A stretch of 37,528 nucleotides of DNA from Candidatus Sulfurimonas ponti (GCA_014381585.1 JACNLH010000125.1:1-37528); one strand, 5' to 3'. Shown: positions 8,079-20,100, numbered from the stretch's first letter. Notes: generated by a model not told the origin, from the letters alone. Numbers and translations: made by a program.

Positions 8079-9005
8079 ATGCGTGGTTATAAAGTTTTTG
8101 CCGGTAGTGCCAGTATTGAGTTTGCAAAAGAAATTTGTCAAGTTCTAGATATTCCATTAGGCAACGCCGATACAAAAAGATTCAGTGATGGTGAGATCTC
8201 TGTGCAGATCGCAGAATCTGTTCGTGGTCGTGATGTTTTCATAGTCCAATCAACCGGTGCTCCATCAAATGACAACTTAATGGAACTGCTCATCATGACA
8301 GATGCATTAAAACGTTCATCCGCTTCAAGTATCACTGCTGTTGTTCCTTATTATGGTTATGCCAGACAAGATCGTAAAGCTGCTCCTCGTGTTCCAATTA
8401 CAGCTAAACTTGTTGCAAATATGTACGAAACTGCTGGTATAGATAGAGTTATCACTATCGACTTACATGCTGGTCAAATTCAAGGCTTTTTTGATATTCC
8501 TGTTGATAACCTTTATGGTTCAATCACATTTGAGCATTACATAAAAAGTAAGAACCTTAAAAATCCAATCATCGCTTCACCGGATATCGGTGGAGTTGCC
8601 CGTGCGAGATACTTTGCTAAACGTATGGGTTTAGAGATGGTTATCGTGGATAAACGTCGTGAAAAAGCGAATGAAGCTGAAGTTATGGGTATCATAGGGG
8701 ATGTTAAAGGCTACGATGTAATCATGATAGATGACATGGTGGACACTGCCGGAACTATGGTGAAAGCTGCAACTGCACTGAAAAATAAAGGTGCAACTTC
8801 TGTTATGGCATGTGCCACTCATGGAGTTCTTAGTGGAAAAGCATATGATAACCTGGACCATGGCGAGCTAGATGAGCTTATCATCACAAACACATTGGTT
8901 ACCAAACCACATAAAAATATTAAAGTCTTAACAGTGGCTCCTCTTTTTGCAGAAGTGATTCGTCGTGTTTACCACAACGAAAGTGTTAATGGTCTTTTTG
9001 AATAA
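8079..9005 (+). CDS. prs: ribose-phosphate pyrophosphokinase
   Basis: This 308-residue cytoplasmic enzyme makes PRPP from ribose 5-phosphate and ATP for nucleotide, histidine and tryptophan synthesis. Class I PRPP synthetase features are present: YYGYARQDRK near residues 91-100, the flexible catalytic loop SPDIGGVARARYFAK near 167-181, DKRRE, and the PRPP-binding loop IDDMVDTAGT at 217-226. Length is normal. It is followed after 14 bases by lepA. Two phosphoribosyltransferase-fold proteins that would use its product, a ComF-like protein and Upp, lie elsewhere in the window. Confidence 0.98.
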   Translation: MRGYKVFAGSASIEFAKEICQVLDIPLGNADTKRFSDGEISVQIAESVRGRDVFIVQSTGAPSNDNLMELLIMTDALKRSSASSITAVVPYYGYARQDRKAAPRVPITAKLVANMYETAGIDRVITIDLHAGQIQGFFDIPVDNLYGSITFEHYIKSKNLKNPIIASPDIGGVARARYFAKRMGLEMVIVDKRREKANEAEVMGIIGDVKGYDVIMIDDMVDTAGTMVKAATALKNKGATSVMACATHGVLSGKAYDNLDHGELDELIITNTLVTKPHKNIKVLTVAPLFAEVIRRVYHNESVNGLFE

Positions 9006-9019
9006 TCAGAGGTATATAA

Positions 9020-10810
9020 TTGAAGAACATTAGAAACTTTTCTATCATCGCTCATATTGACCACGGTAAAAGCACTTTAGCGGATAGAATCATACAAGAG
9101 TGCGGTTCTGTGAGTGAACGTGAAATGACCACCCAAATGATGGACACTATGGAGATCGAACAAGAACGCGGAATTACCATAAAAGCGCAATCAGTCAGAC
9201 TTGACTATGTCAAAGACGGTGAACATTATATTCTCAACCTCATCGACACTCCGGGTCACGTTGATTTTTCTTATGAGGTGAGTAAGTCCCTTGCTTCTTC
9301 TGATGGGGCACTTCTTATCGTTGACGCTGCACAAGGTGTTGAAGCTCAAACTATAGCAAACGTTTACTTAGCACTCGACAATGATTTAGAGCTTATTCCG
9401 GTTATAAACAAGATAGATCTTCCTGCCGCTGATCCGATAAAAGTTGCAGAAGAGATTGAAACAAGTATAGGTATAGATGCCACAGATGCTTGTTTAGTTT
9501 CTGCAAAAACCGGTGTTGGGATTCGTGAACTTATAGATGCTATTGTGGAGCGTGTTCCAGCTCCTGTTGGCGATCCGGAGGCTACTACAAAAGCAATTAT
9601 CTATGACTCTTGGTTTGACCAGTATCTAGGTGCTTTGGCACTAGTACGTGTTTTTGACGGACAGGTGAGAAAAGGGCAGAATATTAAGCTTATGAGTAAT
9701 GGTGAAGAACATCATATTTTAGACCTGATGTATCCACATCCTAAGAAAAAAATCAAGACTGCCACTATTGAATGCGGGGAAATCGGTATCGTTGTTCTTG
9801 GTCTTAAAGAGGTGAGCGTTATTAATGTTGGCGATACAATCACCGACGCAAAGAATCCTGCAAAAGAGCCTGTTGGAACGTATGAACCAGCTAAACCATT
9901 TGTATTTGCCGGTATATATCCTATAGACACAGATGATTTTGAAAACTTACGTGAAGCACTTGATAAACTTCGTCTCAATGATAGTTCTTTATCTTATGAA
10001 CCGGAAACATCTTTAGCACTTGGCTTTGGTTTTCGTGTTGGTTTTCTTGGAATGCTTCATATGGAAGTTGTAAAAGAGAGACTTGAGCGTGAATTCAACC
10101 TTGATTTAATCGCCTCAGCACCATCGGTGATATATGAAGTGTATCTTAACAATGGTGAAAAAATACATGTTCAAAATCCATCACAACTGCCAGAGGTGAA
10201 TCGAATCAGCAGAATTGAAGAGCCTTATGTAAGAGCCACAGTCATCACTCCAAGTGAATATCTTGGTAACATCATAACTCTTCTTATAAGCAAGCGTGGT
10301 ACACAAAGTAAGATGACATACCTTAATGAAGGCAGAGTTATGCTTGAGTATGAAGTTCCGATGAATGAAATAGTTGTAGACTTTTACGACACCTTAAAAT
10401 CAATCTCTAAAGGCTATGCTTCATTTGATTATGAACCAATAGACTTTAGAGTCGGTGATTTGGTGAAGCTTGATATCAAAGTGGCTGGCGAAGCGGTGGA
10501 CGCACTCAGTATCGTTGTTCCTCGTAATCAAGCTCTTTCACGTGGTCGTGTTTTAGTTAAAAATATGAAAGAGATAATACCTCGCCAACTTTTTGAAGTC
10601 GCTGTTCAAGCTTCTTTAGGTTCTCAGATTATCGCCCGTGAAACGGTGAAGTCTATGGGTAAAAATGTCACTGCTAAATGTTATGGTGGAGATATCACCC
10701 GTAAACGTAAACTATTAGAAAAACAAAAAGCCGGTAAAAAACGTATGAAGTCTATAGGAAAAGTGCAACTTCCAAGTGAAGCCTTTATGTCAGTTTTAAA
10801 AATGGATTAA
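9020..10810 (+). CDS. lepA: translation elongation factor 4 (LepA), GTPase
   Basis: This 596-residue ribosome-associated GTPase helps ribosome biogenesis and initiation and can back-translocate stalled ribosomes. The G1 motif AHIDHGKST is at residues 11-19, followed by the RGITIKAQ switch I, DTPGH and NKIDLP. The LepA-specific C-terminal domain is present ([22 protein letters not shown]). The start is a TTG at 9020 with AGAGGT upstream, giving the standard [16 protein letters not shown] start. It lies between prs and a comF-like gene in one operon. Confidence 0.98.
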   Translation: MKNIRNFSIIAHIDHGKSTLADRIIQECGSVSEREMTTQMMDTMEIEQERGITIKAQSVRLDYVKDGEHYILNLIDTPGHVDFSYEVSKSLASSDGALLIVDAAQGVEAQTIANVYLALDNDLELIPVINKIDLPAADPIKVAEEIETSIGIDATDACLVSAKTGVGIRELIDAIVERVPAPVGDPEATTKAIIYDSWFDQYLGALALVRVFDGQVRKGQNIKLMSNGEEHHILDLMYPHPKKKIKTATIECGEIGIVVLGLKEVSVINVGDTITDAKNPAKEPVGTYEPAKPFVFAGIYPIDTDDFENLREALDKLRLNDSSLSYEPETSLALGFGFRVGFLGMLHMEVVKERLEREFNLDLIASAPSVIYEVYLNNGEKIHVQNPSQLPEVNRISRIEEPYVRATVITPSEYLGNIITLLISKRGTQSKMTYLNEGRVMLEYEVPMNEIVVDFYDTLKSISKGYASFDYEPIDFRVGDLVKLDIKVAGEAVDALSIVVPRNQALSRGRVLVKNMKEIIPRQLFEVAVQASLGSQIIARETVKSMGKNVTAKCYGGDITRKRKLLEKQKAGKKRMKSIGKVQLPSEAFMSVLKMD

Positions 10811-10821
10811 GAGCCACTGCC

Positions 10822-11397
10822 ATGAAATGCTTATTATGCGAAAGCTTATCTCTTTCGCATATCTGTAGACCTTGCCAAGAAACCTTTTTAACACCTTCTA
10901 TCTACAAAAGAAAAATCCTAAACAAGATCGAAGTTATCTCATTTTATAAATACAAAGATATTAAAAACCTGCTCCATACTAAACATACAGATATAGGATA
11001 TTATATTTACAAGATTCTCGCCAAAAACAGCTTTTCAAAATTTGCACAAGAGTTTAACTTCACCAATCCAGTGCACTCAATCGCTATTGACGATACAGTT
11101 CACAGTGGATATTCTCATACAGCAATACTAAACAATGCACTTCGCAGTGAAAATATAAGACCGATTTTCAACAAACTTCGAGCGGGGAACTCTATATCTT
11201 ATTCTGGAAAAAGTAAGGAGTTCAGACTCTTAAATCCGAGGAGCTTTAAAGTAAGTGAGATGAGAGAAAAAGAGATAATTTTAGTTGATGACATCATTAC
11301 CACCGGTTCAACTTTATCTCAAGCTGTTTCGTCTTTGGAATCAAACAAAAAAGAGGTGCTTTTTTGTTTGACCTTAGCAGACGCTGCATTTAAGTAA
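10822..11397 (+). CDS. ComF-like phosphoribosyltransferase-fold protein
   Basis: The 191-residue product has an N-terminal zinc-ribbon-like cysteine set (C3, C6, C15, C18) and a C-terminal phosphoribosyltransferase domain with the PRPP loop VDDIITTGST at residues 155-164. This is the layout of ComFC/GntX proteins. In competent bacteria these act in the cytoplasmic steps of natural transformation, and in Campylobacterota a homologue is linked to DNA uptake; the reaction is unknown. It is eleven bases after lepA, so co-transcribed. It ends three bases before the stop of the convergent AsmA-like gene. Confidence 0.75.
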   Translation: MKCLLCESLSLSHICRPCQETFLTPSIYKRKILNKIEVISFYKYKDIKNLLHTKHTDIGYYIYKILAKNSFSKFAQEFNFTNPVHSIAIDDTVHSGYSHTAILNNALRSENIRPIFNKLRAGNSISYSGKSKEFRLLNPRSFKVSEMREKEIILVDDIITTGSTLSQAVSSLESNKKEVLFCLTLADAAFK

Positions 11398-11400
11398 GGG

Positions 11401-13398
11401 CTAAAAGAAACCTTTAAGAAGACCGTCTAGTTTTTCACCCACAGCTTTTTGCACTTCGTTTTTAAGTATGTCCCCGGCATCCACAGATACTGCGGGATTC
11501 GATGTATTCCCCTTCAAGCTTACAGATATAGGATGTTTATTTGCTGTGATCTCTATGGTGGCATCTACAGTTTTTGCCTTAGAATCCAACTTTGCTTCCT
11601 TGGTTTTAATAGAAGAACTGTTTGATGCAAGACTGAGTGAAGCAAGAAGTTTTTCTTTGTTTACATCTGCACTCACATCCCCTTTAAAACTTTCTTTATA
11701 CAAGTCAACTTTTCCATACTGTTTTACAAGAGAAAGCATAGCATTTGGGGTGAATTTTCCATCAACTAAATCACCCTTGAATTTTCCTTTTTTCTCTTTG
11801 GTGTTATAATCAAGCACTCCATTAAGCGAAGAAGCAAACACCACTGGATAGATAAGCATCTCAAGAGCTTTAAGTGTTTGAATCGACTTTAAATCCACAT
11901 GAAGGTCATCATTAAACATTTTCGCATCAAGCGTTCCATCTGCCACCTTTGAGTGTACTTTTAAATCTAAATCTTTATCTTTTTTTATCTCTCCGTTTAA
12001 AGTGATTGCTCCCTTAAGGTGTCTCTCTGTGATAAAAAATAGATTATCTAAGTCTGAGACAGTGCTTGTAAAGTCACTTACAATTGATTTCTTCTCTAAA
12101 TCATACTTTGCTTTTTCTATATCAAGAGAAAGCAATGTCGATTTTAAATTCAATTTTGTTTCTGTCATATCTCCATTTAAAGTGGTGTTTGTGATTACGT
12201 TGAATGTGGTTTTAGGCATCATTGTTTTAAATCCCTGCTCTTTTGTCAGATACGCAGAATCTAAAACACCTTTTTTAATATTTGAAATAACACTCCCTGC
12301 TAAATGTCCTTTTCTTAGGTCACTCATATCTACATTTAAAGAAAGTATTCCGTCTCCATAATGAGGCTGCTTCAACATATATAAAAGTTTTTCTATTTTT
12401 AAGTTCTCTATACTGGCATTTAAAGAAACGGGTTTATTATTTTTCAAGATCGTGCTAAATTGTGTATCTGAAGATGCTAAATCACTCACACCTTCAACAA
12501 TCATATTTTTTTGAGTGCCCTTAGCCGTTCCTTCTAATGTGAATGGACCGCGTACATCTTCTTTAATGATAGGCTTTAAAACTGCAAGTTCTTTTATGTC
12601 TAAATTATAAGTGATATCCACTTTTAAAGGTTGGGGCACAATATTTCCAGCTGAGCTTATCTTTGCAAGGTTTGAATATAGAGCGTAGGTATAATCAACA
12701 TCATCCCCTTTTAGTTTTGCATCCAGTTTCATACTGAACTTCGTAGCAGGAATATCCAACTCAAAATCTTTACTCATAAGTGCGTTGTTTAGTTTTCCTT
12801 CTTTTGTAGTTAAAAGAATATTTCCATCTAACTCATGCGGCTTAATGTTTTTAAAATTAACATCAACGTCAATCTTACCTTGCGCATACGGTTTTTCACC
12901 GGCGAGTTCCAAAAGTGAAACTAAATTAGCATTTTGTATTTTTGCGATTATAGATGTTGGATCTAAGTCAGTTAGCTCCACCTTATATACAGTAGCGCTG
13001 AATGCAACATCACTTTTACCGTCAATCTTCATAAAAGCCATATCCCCTTTAGCAGTGCCATCCGTAAACACCGCTCCTTTTAGAGGTTTTTTTGTTAATG
13101 GCTCTAAAGTTTCAAGCTTATTTAGTTTTACATCATACACCGCGTCAAAAGATTGTTCAAAAAGAGAGTAACTTCCCTTTGCAAAAACTGTATTATCTTG
13201 ATTTAGCTCTAAAAGCACTTCAAATTCATTCATACTTAAAGAAAAAACTTGAAGTTTTGAATCCAATTGTGTTTGCTCTTGAATTTTCCCTTCCACAATA
13301 GGCGCTAAAAATGCATTACCTATAGCTGAAAACAACATAAAATAAATTCCAGCCATACCTATTACCACCAGTCCTAAAAACCATGAAACTATTTTCAT
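11401..13398 (-). CDS. AsmA/TamB-like large periplasmic protein
   Basis: The 665-residue product has one N-terminal membrane helix (residues about 4-28) and then a long periplasmic region of repeated beta-strand segments with many D-G-x-I/L, GKL and KG turns. It has the AsmA-like C-terminal signature with a final GLLKGFF. AsmA-like proteins are thought to be bridge-like carriers of phospholipid between inner and outer membranes. There are no enzyme motifs. It is alone on the minus strand, with a 257-base divergent region before grpE. The general class is fairly safe; the exact subfamily is not resolved. Confidence 0.7.
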   Translation of the reverse strand: MKIVSWFLGLVVIGMAGIYFMLFSAIGNAFLAPIVEGKIQEQTQLDSKLQVFSLSMNEFEVLLELNQDNTVFAKGSYSLFEQSFDAVYDVKLNKLETLEPLTKKPLKGAVFTDGTAKGDMAFMKIDGKSDVAFSATVYKVELTDLDPTSIIAKIQNANLVSLLELAGEKPYAQGKIDVDVNFKNIKPHELDGNILLTTKEGKLNNALMSKDFELDIPATKFSMKLDAKLKGDDVDYTYALYSNLAKISSAGNIVPQPLKVDITYNLDIKELAVLKPIIKEDVRGPFTLEGTAKGTQKNMIVEGVSDLASSDTQFSTILKNNKPVSLNASIENLKIEKLLYMLKQPHYGDGILSLNVDMSDLRKGHLAGSVISNIKKGVLDSAYLTKEQGFKTMMPKTTFNVITNTTLNGDMTETKLNLKSTLLSLDIEKAKYDLEKKSIVSDFTSTVSDLDNLFFITERHLKGAITLNGEIKKDKDLDLKVHSKVADGTLDAKMFNDDLHVDLKSIQTLKALEMLIYPVVFASSLNGVLDYNTKEKKGKFKGDLVDGKFTPNAMLSLVKQYGKVDLYKESFKGDVSADVNKEKLLASLSLASNSSSIKTKEAKLDSKAKTVDATIEITANKHPISVSLKGNTSNPAVSVDAGDILKNEVQKAVGEKLDGLLKGFF

Positions 13399-13464
13399 AT
13401 TTCTCTCCCTAGATTATCTTTTGTAATCATACACTAATCTATATTTACAAAGAGAATGTACATG

Positions 13465-13481
13465 TGAGTCTAATAGACTCA
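13465..13481. promoter_or_regulatory. 17-bp perfect palindrome in the asmA-like/grpE divergent region
   Basis: TGAGTCTA-A-TAGACTCA is perfect over eight bases each side of one central base. It sits 67 bases upstream of the AsmA-like gene and 32 bases before the grpE -35 box. No T run follows, so a protein-binding site is more likely than a terminator. It is not the CIRCE (HrcA) or HAIR (HspR) consensus. Confidence 0.45.
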
Positions 13482-13512
13482 ACATAAATAACAAATACAA
13501 CTAAGAGTTTAC

Positions 13513-13541
13513 TTGACATTGTTACACTCAATATGTATAAT
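13513..13541 (+). promoter_or_regulatory. consensus sigma70 promoter of grpE-dnaK
   Basis: TTGACA at 13513-13518 and TATAAT at 13536-13541 are separated by exactly 17 bases, a full match to the sigma70 consensus. This is notable because Campylobacterota promoters usually lack a -35 box. Transcription should start near 13548, giving a leader of about 108 bases before grpE. Confidence 0.75.
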
Positions 13542-13576
13542 GTTGCTATCTTTTTATAAGAACGTTGAAAACTTAT

Positions 13577-13624
13577 CATTATTTGGGCTCAAGTTTCACA
13601 AGTGAAAACTTGGCTCCAATAATG
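13577..13624 (+). promoter_or_regulatory. long stem-loop in the grpE leader RNA
   Basis: CATTATT (13577-13583) pairs with AATAATG (13618-13624). Inside, beyond a symmetric internal loop, CAAGTTTCAC pairs with GTGAAAACTTG, with one bulged A. The structure lies between the promoter and the ribosome site AAGGAG (13637-13642). It could control a heat-shock message post-transcriptionally, but the ribosome site itself is not inside the stem. Confidence 0.4.
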
Positions 13625-13655
13625 GTTTTTAAAGCAAAGGAGTCATTTAATAATT

Positions 13656-14210
13656 ATGTCTAAAGATGAAATACAAGAAGAACCTCTAGAAACAACAGAG
13701 GAAAACTTAGAAACAATATACGAAGAAGCTGAAGCAGATTCTGAAGCAGTTGAAAATGAGCTTGATCTTTTACAAGCTGAATTAACAGAACTAAAAGACA
13801 AGTATGCGCGCGTTCATGCCGATTTTGATAATATCAAAAAAAGATTGGAACGTGAAAAATACACTGCAGTTGAGTATTCAAATGAAAAATTTGCTAAAGA
13901 TATGATTCCTGTAATGGATTCACTTCAGGGTGCAATGAACTCAGCTAATGCTGAAGCAGATAAAGCTGAACTTTTTGAGAAGTTGAAAGAAGGAATAGAG
14001 TTAACTTATAAACAGTTTCTCACCTCTTTAGAAAAACATGGAGTCACTATGGTGGCTTATGATGAACCATTTGATCCAAATATTCACAACGCTGTGCAAG
14101 CAGTGGATAGTGACACCGTGCAATCAGGACAAATTGTTCAAACTTTTCAAACTGGTTATAAATATAAAAACAGACCACTGCGTGAAGCAATGGTGATAGT
14201 CGCGAATTAG
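13656..14210 (+). CDS. grpE: nucleotide exchange factor GrpE
   Basis: This 184-residue protein releases ADP from DnaK. An acidic N-terminus is followed by a long coiled coil (residues about 25-90, with DKYARVHADFDNIKKRLERE) and a C-terminal beta domain with the GRPE signature HNAVQAVDS...GQIVQTFQTGYKYKNRPLREAMV. Length is normal. The ATG at 13656 is 13 bases from the AAGGAG, which is longer than usual. hrcA, which often precedes grpE in this phylum, is not next to it. Confidence 0.96.
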   Translation: MSKDEIQEEPLETTEENLETIYEEAEADSEAVENELDLLQAELTELKDKYARVHADFDNIKKRLEREKYTAVEYSNEKFAKDMIPVMDSLQGAMNSANAEADKAELFEKLKEGIELTYKQFLTSLEKHGVTMVAYDEPFDPNIHNAVQAVDSDTVQSGQIVQTFQTGYKYKNRPLREAMVIVAN

Positions 14211-14242
14211 ATTCGTAAATAATTAAACAAATATGGAAAACT

Positions 14243-14299
14243 TTAGTCGCCACAGCGGCGCAAGCGGAGTAAAAGGGACTAGTTCCTTTTACGGACTAA
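14243..14299 (+). other. branched stem-loop element between grpE and dnaK
   Basis: TTAGTC (14243-14248) pairs with GACTAA (14294-14299). Inside are two hairpins: CGCC/GGCG (14248-14260) and GTAAAAGG/CCTTTTAC (14269-14292). The last of these is nearly palindromic throughout. The element sits within the grpE-dnaK operon, in a 143-base spacer. It could be a processing or stability element that sets a higher dnaK level, or an intergenic repeat. Confidence 0.4.
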
Positions 14300-14353
14300 T
14301 AATGGAGCGAATGAATTTGCTTCATTTTATGAAATAAAATTAAGGAAATTATA

Positions 14354-16240
<1,887 letters not shown>

Positions 16241-16264
16241 GTTCACTCTTTCTCAAAATTTCTA

Positions 16265-16289
16265 AAGCAAGCCTTTATGCGGCTTGCTT
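16265..16289 (+). terminator. stem-loop after dnaK
   Basis: AAGCAAGCC (16265-16273) pairs perfectly with GGCTTGCTT (16281-16289), with loop TTTATGC. It lies 24 bases after the dnaK stop. The following sequence is only moderately T-rich. Confidence 0.6.
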
Positions 16290-16366
16290 ACACACCTTTC
16301 TCACATATACTTCACCCTTATAAAATTTAATGAATAAAACAACTCTTTAGAAGCTTAAAATTTCAC

Positions 16367-16372
16367 TATAAT
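16367..16372 (+). promoter_or_regulatory. -10 box of the thioredoxin-like gene
   Basis: A perfect TATAAT lies 26 bases before the ATG at 16399. An AGGTGAAA ribosome site follows. Confidence 0.45.
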
Positions 16373-16398
16373 ACCTATAAAAAACACTAGGTGAAAAT

Positions 16399-16905
16399 AT
16401 GAAAAATAAGATTAAACATTATATAAAAGAGCTTGCTTTATTTATAATTATAATAACTGTGCTAGCTAATGCAATCAGCCTCTATAAGAGCTCCGATTTG
16501 AATAAAGAGCCTTTAAGCTTGACAAATATAACTTTACATAATGGTTTAAAATACACTTTATCTGATACAAAACCCACATTGATACATATATGGGCTATAT
16601 GGTGCCCCACATGCAAGGTGGAAGCATCCAACATACAAACACTCTCAAAACACTATAACGTGCTCACAGTAGCCGTAAAATCAGGTTCTGATGATGAGAT
16701 ACAAAGTTGGCTGCTAGAAAATAACTATAACTTTAATGTAATCAATGACAGCAGCGGATTAATAGCTTCAAACTTCAATGTAAGTGTTTTTCCAAGCACG
16801 CTTATCTACGACAAAAATCAAGAGTTGGTTTTTTCAGATGTAGGATACACAAGCACTTGGGGATTATTTTTAAGAATGTGGTCTGCCACATATTTTAATT
16901 TATAA
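16399..16905 (+). CDS. membrane-anchored thioredoxin-fold protein (TlpA/ScsD-like)
   Basis: The 168-residue product has one N-terminal membrane helix (residues about 10-29) and a periplasmic thioredoxin-like domain. The active site is WCPTC (C69 and C72) with the cis-proline loop VFPST later. This pattern fits TlpA/ResA/ScsD-type thiol-disulfide oxidoreductases that reduce or protect periplasmic cysteines, for example in cytochrome c maturation or copper stress. It is a single gene with its own promoter, convergent with the molybdoenzyme operon. A role for that complex is possible but not shown. Confidence 0.85.
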   Translation: MKNKIKHYIKELALFIIIITVLANAISLYKSSDLNKEPLSLTNITLHNGLKYTLSDTKPTLIHIWAIWCPTCKVEASNIQTLSKHYNVLTVAVKSGSDDEIQSWLLENNYNFNVINDSSGLIASNFNVSVFPSTLIYDKNQELVFSDVGYTSTWGLFLRMWSATYFNL

Positions 16906-16940
16906 ATGAGCAAAGCACATTTATAATCGCTCGCGCTCAG

Positions 16941-16999
16941 CCACTCAGAGTGGAGAATGCCATTGGTTAGCATTCCTAAAAGCTAGCTTCATACGAAGC
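16941..16999. other. three consecutive small hairpins, convergent intergenic region
   Basis: CCACT/AGTGG (16941-16953), GAATGC/GCATTC (16955-16975) and GCTTC/GAAGC (16986-16999) follow each other closely. They lie in the 228-base gap between the stops of the thioredoxin-like gene and the molybdoenzyme catalytic subunit. They may serve as two-way terminators or be part of an intergenic repeat. Confidence 0.35.
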
Positions 17000-17063
17000 A
17001 GAAAATATATATTAAAATAAGTACAGTAGAAAAAATTTAGAGAGTGATGTGAGTTCAAGGCGC

Positions 17064-17123
17064 ACGCTAAGGAAGCGTACTCCAAGTACCTGACGAAGTG
17101 AGCAACGCAGCAAATGCGTTGCT
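17064..17123. repeat. REP-like hairpin cluster
   Basis: ACGCT/AGCGT (17064-17078), GTACT/AGTAC (17077-17089) and AGCAACGCA/TGCGTTGCT (17101-17123, nine perfect pairs, loop GCAAA) occur in sequence. The stretch is GC-richer than its surroundings and looks like imperfect-palindrome intergenic repeats known in many genomes. On the plus strand the last hairpin is followed by ATTTTTA, so it may also terminate transcripts. Only one copy is seen in this window. Confidence 0.4.
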
Positions 17124-17133
17124 ATCTAGATTT

Positions 17134-20100
17134 TTACTTTTTGATACTTACACGGTATGCTTTACTTGATAGAGGCACCCACGGACGTTTAATATGCTCT
17201 GGACGACGTTTAACTGAGTTCTCATCTAAACCACGAGTTAAGTCATCTCTCCAACCTTGGTAAATTTTGAAGTTATTTTCATAATTCACATAGATATCAC
17301 CAATTTTATCACCAGCTTGTGCAGGCTCTAAAATTACTTTTTGATGCCAACAATGCATACCAGAAATTGGATCCGGGTGAACCGCAGCCACAGCATTTTG
17401 CCATGAACCGCTTAAACCATCCCACCAGATGTTTTGAGAATCTTTGTTGTAATCAGCAAATCTATCAGACTTGAATGGAACAATACCCTCAACGTATTTC
17501 ATTTTACCTTCTTTCCCATCCATCTGAAGTTCAGCAGTTGGAACACCAAAACTATTTTGACCAGATGTGCCGGTATAATCTTCAATCTTAATTTGAGCAC
17601 CATCTTTACCAACATTTTCTGGTGAATGTGCCATAAACTTAGGATCGTTCATATTTCTAGCAATTGGTTGAGAATTAACCTTACCATCACTAACACCATT
17701 AGGAATAGTGACAGAGTTTACAAGTTTCCATCTACCACCGTGATGTGAACAAGCTAACGTACCAGGAAGAACACCTTCTGTCGGCACAGCCATAGCTACA
17801 AAGTAACCTGACTCTAAACCAGTGACAGTATCTGTAATTCTTACACGGATAGCATCCCCACGTTTGAAACCTTGACGCTTAGCATCTGGAGTTGAGATCC
17901 AAATAGGGTCATGATTTTGAGAAATCTCCATAAGGTGCTTACTATTAGCAGAACGCGTATGGATATTGTATGGTAAACGGAACACAGTGTTTAATGCATA
18001 TGAATCTTTTTCTGTCATATACATATGATTTACATGCGATGTGATATGAACCATCTCTTTTTTCTCTTGCTCATTTCTTGGATAGATTGGAATCGCATAT
18101 TCTGGCCATTTCCAATCATCAGCCAACCAATCACAGAAGAAGTCAAGTTTTTTATCCAGTGTGGCAAAACCTTCCATAACTGTACCGTCCACTTCAATAG
18201 CAACCGGTTTTAAGTTATCTTTGTATTTACCATCACCATGATGATCTTTAGCGTAAATAACACCTGTTCTTTCATTCTTAGTTAAGTCTTCTTTGTTGTA
18301 TTTATGACCATGAGAAATTAAATTTTCACCATCATATTTAACTGGTCTTTCTTGAGCAGAATAAATTTTATTCTCTTCCATCCAAGCACCATGATCTCTC
18401 ATATACTCATACACTGGGAACTCAGCATTTTTATATCTTTCATCTGATGTTGCAGTTTTCTTCAAGTTCGGCAGGTTATCACCAAATGCTGCATCATACC
18501 ACTCAGCAATAGTGACTGGAGTGCCTGGAGTCTTTTTAGATTCCCACATAGAATGAACAGTCTTAGTTTTAGCATCGTCAAGGAATAAATCACCTTTAGG
18601 GTCAATATAGTTAACACACATATCAAACCAGAACTCATTTTCTTCCCAAACTTCACCAAGACCGGCTTTAATATGTGCTTCAAGAGTCGCACGGGCAGGA
18701 TTATTTGGTTTCCATCCCATTTTCTCTAAAGCAACACGCATAACCGGTTGACGGAATGAAGTCCATCTTGCAGGCATAGTGGCTTCTGAATGTTGATCGT
18801 GACGTTCACCTGCTAGACCAACAGGTAAAATATAATCAACATACCAGTTAGTCTCAGACCATACTGGAGATAAGTTAAATGTAAGTTCCATTTTAGATTC
18901 ATCTTTGATAGTCTCAATCCATCTGAAACCATCCGGGTTGATCCAAACCGGGTTGTACATACGAGGAATCCAAACTTTAATGTTCTTAGGAACAGTAAGA
19001 CCTTTGGCAGTCCATTTTTCTTGCCATTCTTCATCTGCAAGTAAATGTGGTAAAAGGTAAGATAACTCATATGTTGACAATGGCCATTCCGGTGGGAATG
19101 AAAGTTCATTATATACATCAACTTTAGGAATATTTGAACCACGTTTTCCTTGACCGACTGTAGCAGAACCACCTTTACCACCAACAGAAATAACATGCCA
19201 GTGGTGAAAGAATGTTCCACCTTCTGGACCGATTGCACCACGAAGACCAAGCATTAAGAAACCTGTTCTACCAGATGTCCAGCCACCACGGTTACCAGCT
19301 GCAGCTGCACGCCAGAAGTATGTTGAGATTGAAGTGTCAGCCCAGATAACCATATCATATAACTCTTCTAATTTATATGCAGGAACGTGAGTTTCTTTAA
19401 CAGCATACTCAAGTGTATATGGAGCATAAAGTTCTTTTAACATACCCATGTATGATTCAAAAGAGTTGTCTTTTGGCAATGCTGCTATATATTTTTGTTT
19501 AACCATAAATTCAAGATAATCAGTGTTATCCATCATTACTTCCCAGTTAAACCATTTTTTAACAAAAGTTTCGTTTACTTTACCTTCGTTAAGCATACGC
19601 TGAACTAAGTATAAGTAAATTGCAGCTTCTGTACCAGGCCAAGCAGCGATCCAAAGATCAGCCATACCGGCAGAGTTAGACATACGAGGATCCATAACCA
19701 CAAGTTTTGCACCCTTCGCTCTTGCATCAGCAATATGCCCTGCAGCTTGTTGGAAGTAGTGACCGGCATCAGCAGCGTGGGATGAGTTAAGGAAAATAAG
19801 TTTCGCATTAGCCCAATCCGGTGAAGATCTATCATCATTTGACCATTGAATAGTCGGAGTACGACCACCAGATGAACAAATATTTGTATGCGAGTTGAAA
19901 CAATCTTGACCTAAAGTATGCCATACTTTACCAGTGAAACCATTCTCATTCGGACGTCCAACATGGAACATACAAGATTTTTTAGATAACTCATCATCGC
20001 CTTTCATAGCTTCATGCATTTTGTTACCGATAGTTGTCATCGCTTCGTCCCAAGTTGTACGAATCCATTTACCTTCACCACGAGCAGAACCTGGAGCTCT

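Noticed and set aside
11468-13301. Several plus-strand frames of 69-128 residues opposite the AsmA-like gene
   Set aside because: They lie fully inside a long well-formed gene on the other strand, have no ribosome sites and show the skewed Ser/Phe/Leu content of antisense readings.
13428-13655. CIRCE or HAIR element in front of grpE
   Set aside because: Neither TTAGCACTC-N9-GAGTGCTAA nor CTTGAGT-N7-ACTCAAG is present by eye; the palindrome found at 13465 has a different sequence.
18813-19250. 145-residue minus-strand frame inside the molybdoenzyme gene
   Set aside because: It is an overlapping frame of the catalytic subunit, with low-complexity hydrophobic composition and no start signal.
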